A stretch of 14,332 nucleotides of DNA. Origin: Beroe ovata (taxonomy: Eukaryota; Ctenophora; Nuda; Beroida; Beroidae). The stretch lies in contig CAMPET010000537.1 of NCBI GenBank assembly GCA_946803715.1, positions 1 to 14,332 of the forward strand. Direction: 5' to 3'. This document shows positions 1 through 7,429 of the stretch, one piece after another. Each line of letters opens with the position of its first letter. Position 1 is the first letter of the stretch. The notes beneath the pieces are model-generated. The model was not told the DNA's origin. It saw nothing but the letters and a program-made list of their open reading frames with translations, and did not search any database. Made by a program: the position numbers and the translations under genes.

Positions 1-24
1 TGGGAGCTATTCTCAAATGCTCAC

Positions 25-3000
25 TCAAACTGACACGTTTTGGGTCGATAAGGGGTAATCGCGGCCACTTTGCTCTTCCCCCCTTCCCCTCTCACCTCTT
101 CCTCACTGACTTCCTCTTCCTCACCATTGTCACTAACTCTTCTCACTCTCTTCTTTATTGTGTGCCCGCCCTGAGTCTTGCTCTCCAGAATCTGCTTCAG
201 CCGCTGTATCTCGTTCTGGGAATATCATTCGCTCGTGTTACTAAAATACAATCATATTTTGTTTTCAGTGAAAACATTTGATCATGATGACACAGTTTGT
301 AGGATAAGTGTAAAACTTCACTCTGTATATTGAAACACGCAAACTGATCCAATACTCGCCAGTCACAAACATATAATGTTCATACCAAACTAAACAAACT
401 TCACGCTATATTAGGGTCACATGCAGTCTGAACAAACCTGGATTATCAATGTTACTAGGACAACCTAAACACAACTGTCACTGTCATAACAACAAACATG
501 CTGATTGCTCACCTGGAATTGTCTGAGCAGAGCATCTTTGGGATCCTCATTGATCTTGGGTCTGTTCTTGATGTTCTTAGCTCGGTTTGCATATCGGAGT
601 GTGGTGATCGTTTCATCGTAGTTGTAGTCAGCTGGACCGATGTTAGCAACCATCACAGTCCGACTGTTGCCTGGGAAACAACCAATGAGGGGGCAGGGAT
701 TTCGTTAGATGTTCTGAGGATTATCGGCTAAACAGACTGACACAAGATCAATTGCGCAAACAAAAAATACTCGAATTGAAAACATCGAGACATCACGACC
801 CTAAGTCCCAAAGAGAAACGTGTCACGTGTCTATCATTCCCTCTAGTCACGTACCTCCTAACGAGTCCTGTAGTAACCGGGTTAGTTTACTGTCTCGATA
901 GGGAATGTGTTGAGTGTTGTCCTCCACTAGAGCATGTATCACGTTGCCGAGAGCAGAGAGGGAGAGGTTGATCTTGGTTGCCTCCCTGAACCTGAGAAAC
1001 GGGAGAATACTATGTGTGGAGACTTTGAGAATCATATCTACAGATTTTCTCCTTCCACCCGTAACAATCGCCTGGATATTACAACAAAATAACATATACT
1101 TTTCCCTCTAAATTCCAACTCCTTTTCACTTTTTGCCGGGAATGTACCCACCTCTCGCCGGACGCGTGGGTTTTGCTCTGTCTCTCGGACCCAGCCAAAT
1201 CCACCATGTTCAACTTTCCCACTCTGATGTGATTCTCCGTACCCATAGTCTCGCAGCACTCGATTGTTGTGATGAAAATAGCGTGAGATCGGGACGACCG
1301 CTCGTTCATATCTGTGTATGCTGCGGAAGAGAGAGACGTTGTCACAGCGTTGTCATGGTGACAGCGTGTGTTGTCATGCAGTCAGTGAGTTGAAATATGT
1401 CAACAGTTTGTGATATAACAGTGTGCAGACAATAGTTATGGGAACTCAGAACAGTGTGTTGTGATGGCAACAGTTTGTGTTGCCATGGTTACCTGTTGCT
1501 CTGTTAGTGTTCCCAACGTTCATCACGTGTTCTATCTCCTTGACACTCTTCACTACGAATGAGGACAGATCTTTGACAGTCACCCCACTGTCGGCATTCT
1601 CTTTCAACTCGTACCTGAGAATTGGAATTATTCATTACTCGTAGCATATACTACTCAACCATGGTGAATCGGATGAAAATCTGGACTTTGAAAAACCTAA
1701 AAAAACAGTTCCAACCTCTTTTTGGAGTCTTTGGACAGCAAATCCCTAATCTCCTCTTGGTATATTTCGAGATAAGACGCCCTCACCAGATACTGAATAC
1801 CTGCCAATAGAAGATGATGATTGTCGTGACTGTGATGAAAGTTACGAATGATGGCTCATGATGATAGTTGTTATAAGCAATCACTCATCAGAGGAGAAAG
1901 ATCGCAATATCAATCATCACAAAATATTGTCGAGCTGACGTAAACTTTGGCAGAGATCCAACAGAGTGATGTATGAGTTAGTGACGATGTATTCATTAGC
2001 AAGAGGAGTGTTTGAAAGTTATTATCTCTGAACAACACACACACACAATACACACACACACACACAGTACACACACAGTACACATACACACACAGCACAC
2101 ACACATGACACATACTGCGTGTGTGTGATTTGCGGGGAAACGGGGGGAATTAAGGACATTAAGTTGAAACATAAGGTTAGTGCTAATATTAGTGTAAGAA
2201 ATAGCGAAAGACCAGGTGTAACAAACCAGTAATTTTATAGAGATGATATTACCCTTTGTCTGTTTGATATGTTCGAAGATCTGTTGGAAAGAGTTGGGAA
2301 TGACTCCTTTCTGCTCAGGGACTGTGGCATTTCCCTGCATCGTGTACGTTTTCCCAGTGCCCGTCTGCCCGTATGCGAAGATTGTGCCATTGTACCTGAT
2401 TTACATCACCATGTTTGTCTTACACACAAAAGAGTCTTGGATTACACGACTTCAAGATCAAAGTGTGGCTTTAAATTCTACGTTCCTTTTGGAGTCTAAA
2501 TAAGGGAAAATATGCAGACGAGAATTTAGATTCAGGAAGGAGATCGAGTTTTCCTCACCCCTCTAAGACAGAAGCCACCAGAGGTTGGAATACAGTGTCG
2601 TACAGATCTTTCTGTGCACTGTTCTGTCCAAAAACGTGATCGAATGTGAACTGTTTCTCACTGCCTGGCTTGCCAGGGTGCTTCACCTGGAGAAATGGTG
2701 TCAGCGGTTGTGCAAATAGCATAGGGGTGTTAAAGGAAAAGTGATGTCAAGAGGGAAAGACGTTATGAAGGGAGTGGTGTCAAGAGAAAAGCACAGTTGT
2801 GCCAAGAGGAAGGTGGTGTCAAGGGCGAAATGGTGTCAAGAGAAGATTGGTGTCAGAGAACCTACCTCAATGGATCCTCTCTCTGTATCCACCTCAACAC
2901 AGCTCTGTCGACCTTGGTCAATCTCCTTGTGACCGAGTGGTCGACATCTTACAACCACCTGAACAGTCTCTTCACTCTTCTTCTTGCTCTCAGAGGGCAT
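25..3000 (-). CDS. KIF3A: Kinesin-II motor subunit KIF3A (motor domain and neck; 3' end outside window)
   Basis: KIF3A is a plus-end microtubule motor of heterotrimeric kinesin-II, which drives anterograde intraflagellar transport in cilia. Nine exons fit in frame: 3000-2866, 2686-2559, 2395-2253, 1800-1716, 1614-1493, 1320-1152, 991-855, 670-513 and 215-25. Visible motifs are the VVVRCRP start of the motor, the P-loop GQTGTGKT in exon 3, switch I (NERSSRSH) and switch II (DLAGSE) in exon 6, and [16 protein letters not shown] in exon 7. Exon 8 ([13 protein letters not shown], then [14 protein letters not shown]) resembles KIF3A more than KIF3B. Exon 9 is acidic, as expected for the neck. It meets TGA at 23-21, but a good GTGAGC donor follows base 25 and the stalk and tail are missing, so the gene probably continues left of base 1. 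I chose ATG at 3000; an in-frame ATG at 3030 is possible. The exon 4 end is uncertain: the chosen donor reads AG|GTTGGA. Confidence 0.93.
1479..1492. promoter_or_regulatory. X-box-like motif (possible RFX site) at the KIF3A exon 5 donor
   Basis: The bases GTTGCCATGGTTAC contain half-sites GTTGCC and GTAACC (the latter on the other strand) with a 2-base spacer. This fits the general RFX X-box pattern GTNRCC N(0-3) RGYAAC only loosely on its right half. The last two bases overlap the splice donor of exon 5. A near match lies at 1349-1362. RFX factors control many ciliary genes, which makes the site suggestive in KIF3A, but X-boxes usually lie upstream of the gene rather than in an intron. Confidence 0.3.
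2033..2104. repeat. CA-rich microsatellite in KIF3A intron 3
   Basis: An imperfect (CA)n tract interrupted by single changes (AATAC, AGTAC, ATAC, AGC). It lies in the 452-base intron between exons 3 and 4, the longest in the visible part of KIF3A. The apparent cysteine- and valine-rich frames over it are translations of the repeat, not protein. Confidence 0.9.
2741..2860. repeat. Degenerate minisatellite in KIF3A intron 1
   Basis: About six degraded copies of a unit of roughly 15 to 20 bases built round GTGTCAAGAG (GATGTCAAGAGGGAAAG, GTGTCAAGAGAAAAG, TGCCAAGAGGAAG, GTGTCAAGGGCGAAA, GTGTCAAGAGAAGAT, GTGTCAGAG). The array stops close to the exon 1 donor at 2865. Open frames across it are repeat-driven. 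Confidence 0.65.
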
Positions 3001-3319
3001 GGGAGTAACTAACAACCACAAAACAAGCACAAGAGTAAACAGCAGTTCCAGTGGAGTTCACAAGGGGGCGGTGTTCTTGTGTTATTGCATCTGCTATTGC
3101 TAAAACATGAGAACTATGAATTAGGGCAGGCATTCGGAGATAGGATATTGATGAAGGAGTCACTATCAAGGAGAAAATAGAGAATGAATGCTACTAACAT
3201 TTTCGACTACTACTAGAGGAATACTAGAGGTGGAGACCCTCATGGTTCAAATAACATTTTATATATACACAAATACAAAACAATGGCCCAGATATATAAA
3301 ATGCAATGAGGAAATCAGA
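3001..3319. other. Intergenic gap between PFDN2 stop and KIF3A start
   Basis: These 319 bases must hold the PFDN2 3' end and the KIF3A promoter and 5' leader, since both genes point left. I see no further gene, no canonical AATAAA on the minus strand and no clear core-promoter motif. The part near 3241-3300 is AT-rich with TATATA stretches, which could serve either purpose. Confidence 0.5.
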
Positions 3320-3957
3320 TCAGTTGACTAGGACTCCTGTGGAAGCAGCTGGTTTTGAGGGTGCGTCTTTTTCATCTGCCATAGTGTCTTCTCCTTTCAC
3401 CTGATTGGATAGCTTTCATAAGCTCCCTGCACAATGAAAACAAGTTGCAAGTTAGAATTATCAAAATCATACCTTGATACCATGCTTTTCCTTGAAATCC
3501 AGCAGTTCCTTTGCTTTCTGTTCCAGTGTTTTGTCCATGTTTGATACTAGAGAGCTGATTTTGGAAGCATTGTTTTCCAAGTTAGGTCTGACCTGGCCAA
3601 CTGTGCGCTCCATTAAAACTCCTCCAACTAACTGATAACATCTGAAAATAATTTTCGTGAAGACTAGTTCATGAGCTATCTTTCAGAAAATGTGGTTGTA
3701 TAGGAGCTCACTTCCTCTGGGGGTCATTGACTTCTTTCAAAGCATCCACAACCAGTTTATGTTCTGATTCTTCCAATTTGAGCTCACTGATCTTCTGGGC
3801 AACCATTCTCTGCTCCTGAGATGTATGATGTTAAGTTACAGATAATTAAGATTATTATGATAACACATATAAGTTCAATCCATCTATGATGTACCTGTCG
3901 AAGCTTGTTAAATTGCTGCAGGATTATCTCTTGGTTTTTCCTTTTCTGATCAGCCAT
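3320..3957 (-). CDS. PFDN2: Prefoldin subunit 2
   Basis: Prefoldin 2 is a beta-type subunit of the cytosolic hexameric prefoldin chaperone, which delivers nascent actin and tubulin to the CCT/TRiC chaperonin. Four exons join in frame: 3957-3895, 3815-3712, 3641-3473 and 3400-3320, giving 138 residues against about 154 in human. The N-terminal helix carries QEIILQQFNKLRQ and EQRMVAQKISELKLEE. The central part contains RKCYQLVGGVLMERTV, the family signature, followed by the second helix with LEQKAKELLDFKEKHGIK. The tail (VKGED...DEKDAP...STGVLVN) resembles the vertebrate tail, which fixes the last acceptor at 3401-3402 rather than a second AG nearer the donor. All introns are short (72 to 79 bases). 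The first ATG is the natural start. It lies 165 bases downstream of the Ashwin-like stop codon on the same strand. Confidence 0.95.
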
Positions 3958-4122
3958 GGCTTCCCTAAATAGTGTTGATAAATTATGATAAATTATGCAT
4001 ACTCATTTCCAAGAATTACTGATCCATCCAAGAATGACTCAGACAAGCAATAACTATAAATTCAAACATGAGGGGCATATATATGTTCACGAAATACTGA
4101 AATACAAGTAAAACTTAAGTCA

Positions 4123-4539
4123 CTAGGGCCATGTCACTGGCTTCTTTTGAAACTTGGGCTCAGGTTCAAAATGTATCTCTTCTACATAATTATCAAAACC
4201 AACCTTTTTCTTTACAAGGCTTTGATTTGTATCAGTTTCATTTTCCTCTATACTCTTTTCAGGGCTGCTAGCACTAATGTCAATTTTATCCATATCAATA
4301 CTCTTAATGATAGAGTTATTTTTAGTAAGTTTGATTCTCTTTACCCTAGGCTTTTCATCTTTGGATATGGAACTTTCTTTAAAACAAGATCTGTCCCTGA
4401 AGCACAGTCTCTGCTCCTTTGGCTGAACATGCTTTTGAAAGATTTCAGAGATGTTCTCATCCTTGAGTTTTGAGAAATCAATGTGCTTAATTCCATGTTT
4501 CTCAAACTCTAGCAAATAGTCCCATCTTCCCTTAATCAT
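4123..4539 (-). CDS. Ashwin-like protein (C2orf49 family), single exon
   Basis: A single uninterrupted frame of 138 residues. The first 45 residues contain LLEFEKHGI, then LKDENISEIFQKHVQPKEQR, which lines up with the conserved N-terminal part of Ashwin (a leucine-rich start, an acidic 'D.L..LY..H..P.PQR'-like stretch). The protein ends in VTWP, as vertebrate Ashwin does. Between them is a low-complexity, charged region with a basic cluster RVKRIKLTK that could be a nuclear localisation signal. In vertebrates Ashwin belongs to the tRNA-splicing ligase complex with RTCB and DDX1; the role here is inferred. It is shorter than human Ashwin (about 230 residues), and the usual N-terminal HPELLS-like residues are not evident, so a short upstream exon is possible. 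Confidence 0.6.
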   Translation of the reverse strand: MIKGRWDYLLEFEKHGIKHIDFSKLKDENISEIFQKHVQPKEQRLCFRDRSCFKESSISKDEKPRVKRIKLTKNNSIIKSIDMDKIDISASSPEKSIEENETDTNQSLVKKKVGFDNYVEEIHFEPEPKFQKKPVTWP

Positions 4540-4803
4540 TCAAATTCATGTTATCTCACCAATTGCTGCAATGCATGGTTTAATTATTTCGTTGGTGAGA
4601 ATATAGGAAACAGAAATAAATAAAACAGGACAGGGCACATTCCATAGAACAGGGCACTCACCACAGAATATAGATAAAGCATGAATATACCAGTTTGTAG
4701 GTCAAAAATATAAAATTTAAAAGTACACTTCAGATGATTGAACATTGCAAACAGTGGGACAAAGTCAATTGACCTTTGTTTCTCGCGATGAAGAAGCGCG
4801 AAA

Positions 4804-4880
4804 TTGCCGGATGTTATCTGTCCACTGTTCCTTGCGCGCGGCGCGCGCGCAAGAAACAGTGGACAGATAACATCCGGCAA
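4804..4880. repeat. Near-perfect CGCG-cored palindrome (MITE-like)
   Basis: Arms 4804-4840 and 4841-4880 are inverted copies with one clear mismatch (TTCC against TTTC) and slightly unequal GCGC runs at the centre. Each arm runs TTGCCGGATGTTAT, CTGTCCACTGTT, then CTTGCGCGCG. It could fold into a hairpin of about 36 base pairs with almost no loop. There is no coding capacity. The same CTGTCCACTGTT core recurs at 4912 and in the element at 5107-5227. Confidence 0.85.
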
Positions 4881-4910
4881 GCGCGAAAATTTGCCAAATG
4901 TTCATGTTAT

Positions 4911-4975
4911 TCTGTCCACTGTTTTTTGCGCGCGGCCTTGGTTCGGCCTTCGATGAAGGCGTGCGCGAAAAATAG
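4911..4975. repeat. Half-copy of the CGCG palindromic element
   Basis: TCTGTCCACTGTTTTTTGCG matches the arm of the neighbouring palindrome but has no opposite arm. It is followed by a small hairpin, GCCTTCGATGAAGGC, whose reverse complement occurs inside the element at 5107-5227. This suggests a truncated or rearranged family member. Confidence 0.65.
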
Positions 4976-5106
4976 AGGTCGGATAAAATCTGACAACATC
5001 TGACAAAGAAATTTGGCGCGGCGCGGCTTAACGCGCGCGGCGCTCTCTGTTTAATCATTCATACTTCAACATTACTATTAAATATGATTTATGTTGCTGA
5101 ATGTCA

Positions 5107-5227
5107 TCTGTCCACTGTTTCTTGCGCGCGCGGCACGTGCGCCTTCATCGAAGGCTGAAGCAGTCCTGTTTCGGCCTTTTATGAAGATGCCCGCGCGGCA
5201 CGCCGCGCGCGAGAAACAGTGGACAGA
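5107..5227. repeat. CGCG-rich element with terminal inverted repeats (MITE-like)
   Basis: The left end (TCTGTCCACTGTTTCTTGCG, from 5107) is the inverted copy of the right end (5202-5227), with about 26 bases per arm. The 70-base interior contains the hairpin GCCTTCATCGAAGGC. The 121-base size, long inverted ends and lack of coding are typical of a non-autonomous miniature element. I could not identify a clear target-site duplication. Confidence 0.75.
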
Positions 5228-5272
5228 CACCATTTAATAATATATATGCTGTTCATTGATTAAACTGAATCG

Positions 5273-5320
5273 CGCGGCTTTTTGCTATCGCGGCTTTTTG
5301 CTATCGCAGCTTTTTGCTAT
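5273..5320. repeat. 16-base tandem repeat, three copies
   Basis: Units CGCGGCTTTTTGCTAT (5273-5288), an identical copy (5289-5304) and CGCAGCTTTTTGCTAT (5305-5320) lie head to tail, followed by a decaying CGTGGCAATG. It borders the CGCG element cluster, and the interval has no gene. Confidence 0.9.
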
Positions 5321-5496
5321 CGTGGCAATGTTTCCAATGTGCACCATTCCCCGATTGAAAACTTTTGAATGCAATGATTAACATTGTCACTTGCTTTTCA
5401 TGTTTGAATTCTAAACTAGGATACGCGCTGCTCAAACAGCAATTCTGAAAAAAATGATTGTGCTAACGAATGAATACGCCATTTCCAATTTGCAGA

Positions 5497-5502
5497 TTTA
5501 TT
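5497..5502 (-). terminator. Possible polyadenylation signal (AATAAA) for the phosphatase gene
   Basis: TTTATT on the given strand reads AATAAA on the minus strand. It lies just beyond the duplicated block, 332 bases after the phosphatase stop as placed in the left copy (5834). If the duplication is an assembly artefact, this is the natural 3' signal of that gene. No other AATAAA was noticed nearby. Confidence 0.35.
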
Positions 5503-5510
5503 TTGCTTTT

Positions 5511-7429
5511 AATTACATTTATAATTAATACATTTACAATTGATACAGATGACCGTATTTCTCATATAATAGGTTATTCATAACAGTGATCCATAGCAAT
5601 ATCAAATATAGCAATATTTTGGCATTCCTATTATTCTATGTTAAGCATACAGCAATCGATCCAATTCTATCATCTTGTACAACCAGTAATTCATTTCTAT
5701 AGTCATGAGTCTTGTTTTCTTCTTCTAATTCAATATTCTCTTAACTCATCAACGCTCCTGAAACAATTGCAGATATTAAGATCCTGGTCTGTACAAGACA
5801 ACCAGTTTCATGAAGCAAAACCAATAACATTTTCTAAACTAGGGCAATTAATAAACCTTTGTCAAGTGAAGCAAGATCAATTCTTATGGATCTTATCTTG
5901 TTTCTATCGGTCAAGATACAAGCAGCCTGGTTTCGCTCCTCACGGTAATTAGATGATGAGAAAACTGTGAGGAGTCGACCTTGTTTCTCTATCTGAGTAA
6001 CAAGAGCTTATTGGAGTGTGAACTTGAGAGATGATATTTCAGTTAAATCTAATTTGATAAACCACTTCTAATCTAGAATAGTCAAAAATCATACCTGACA
6101 CCCCCTTTTTCTGGCTTCATGAGCCCTGATTACATGAGACAAGTCATTTCTTTCCAAAAACTGGTCCAGGGCATAGCTGGTGAAGTATTTTATATTAACA
6201 CCTCTGTCCATATTGACAATAAAACCATCATGTTCCTCATTTATTGTTTGGAGCTGAGTATCTGTGGTCTCCTGGGTAATATTGAGTGATTGAATATATT
6301 ATCTCCCTGTTATGATATACGAAATACATGTCACTAGATTTTGTAGCAACATAGTTGCCATGGTTACAATTACCTGTAGCAGAGGGTCATTCCACATCAA
6401 TTGAAGAGCAAGATATGATTGCTCGTGAGGTGATTTCAAATTTCGGGGAATCTTCTTGAGGGCTCTGAGNAATTACATTTATAATTAATACATTTACAAT
6501 TGATACAGATGACCGTATTTCTCATATAATAGGTTATTCATAACAGTGATCCATAGCAATATCAAATATAGCAATATTTTGGCATTCCTATCATTCTATG
6601 TTAAGCATACAGCAATCGATCCAATTCTATCATCTTGTACAACCAGTAATTCATTTCTATAGTCATGAGTCTTGTTTTCTTCTTCTAATTGAATATTCTC
6701 TTAACTCATCAACGCTCCTGAAACAATTGCAGATATTAAGATCCTGGTCTGTACAAGACAACCAGTTTCATGAAGCAAAACCAATAACATTTTCTAAACT
6801 AGGGCAATTAATAAACCTTTGTCAAGTGAAGCAAGATCAATTCTTATGGATCTTATCTTGTTTCTATCGGTCAAGATACAAGCAGCCTGGTTTCGCTCCT
6901 CACGGTAATTAGATGATGAGAAAACTGTGAGGAGTCGACCTTGTTTCTCTATCTGAGTAACAAGAGCTTATTGGAGTGTGAACTTGAGAGATGATATTTC
7001 AGTTAAATCTAATTTGATAAACCACTTCTAATCTAGAATAGTCAAAAATCATACCTGACACCCCCTTTTTCTGGCTTCATGAGCCCTGATTACATGAGAC
7101 AAGTCATTTCTTTCCAAAAACTGGTCCAGGGCATAGCTGGTGAAGTATTTTATATTAACACCTCTGTCCATATTGACAATAAAACCATCATGTTCCTCAT
7201 TTATTGTTTGGAGCTGAGTATCTGTGGTCTCCTGGGTAATATTGAGTGATTGAATATATTATCTCCCTGTTATGATGTACGAAATACACGTCACTAGATT
7301 TTGTAGCAACATAGTTACCATGGTTACAATTACCTGTAGCAGAGGGTCATTCCACATCAATTGAAGAGCAAGATATGATTGCTCATGAGGTGATTTCAAA
7401 TTTCGGGGAATCTTCTTGAGGGCTCTGAG
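5511..7429. repeat. 959-base tandem duplication joined by a single N
   Basis: Bases 5511-6469 and 6471-7429 match at a fixed offset of 960, with six substitutions that I found (5632, 5731, 6317, 6329, 6357, 6425 in the left copy) and no indels. Base 6470 is N. The left copy breaks off at the N exactly where the right copy continues into the phosphatase exon. About 0.6 percent difference is typical of two alleles. The most likely reading is an assembly join of overlapping contigs rather than a genomic duplication. Confidence 0.95.
5834..6469 (-). pseudogene. Extra partial copy of the phosphatase 3' exons (probable assembly duplicate)
   Basis: This holds the left-copy equivalents of the last three phosphatase exons: 6469-6374 (only the final 96 bases of a 965-base exon), 6271-6095 and 5992-5834 with the same TAG stop. 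Splice sites are intact. None of the six differences introduces a stop. If the duplication were real, this piece would be a promoterless 3' fragment; if it is an artefact, these are alleles of the true exons. Confidence 0.85.

Noticed and set aside
1910-2340. Cysteine- and valine-rich minus-strand frames at 1910-2340
   Set aside because: Most of the composition comes from the CA microsatellite in KIF3A intron 3. Only the part above 2253 is real coding sequence (exon 3).
2741-3012. Plus-strand frames over the minisatellite and KIF3A exon 1
   Set aside because: Repeat translation and antisense of the well-supported KIF3A first exon.
3387-3430. Earlier acceptor (GTGCAG) for the last PFDN2 exon
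   Set aside because: It gives a short tail ending in TGA after ten codons, while the acceptor at 3401 gives a tail that matches the vertebrate prefoldin 2 C-terminus.
4584-5058. Open frames of 75 to 98 codons across 4584-5058 as small genes
   Set aside because: Most of their length translates the CGCG palindromes (Ala/Arg-rich runs), with no homology and no splice or start context.
4804-5320. CRISPR array, because of repeated short motifs
   Set aside because: The repeats are palindromic and irregularly spaced or directly tandem, without uniform spacers, and the surroundings are eukaryotic.
5638-6912. Two identical-looking 104-codon plus-strand frames (5638-5952 and 6598-6912) as a duplicated gene
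   Set aside because: They are antisense to the last phosphatase exon and its 3' region, and are duplicated only because the 959-base block is.
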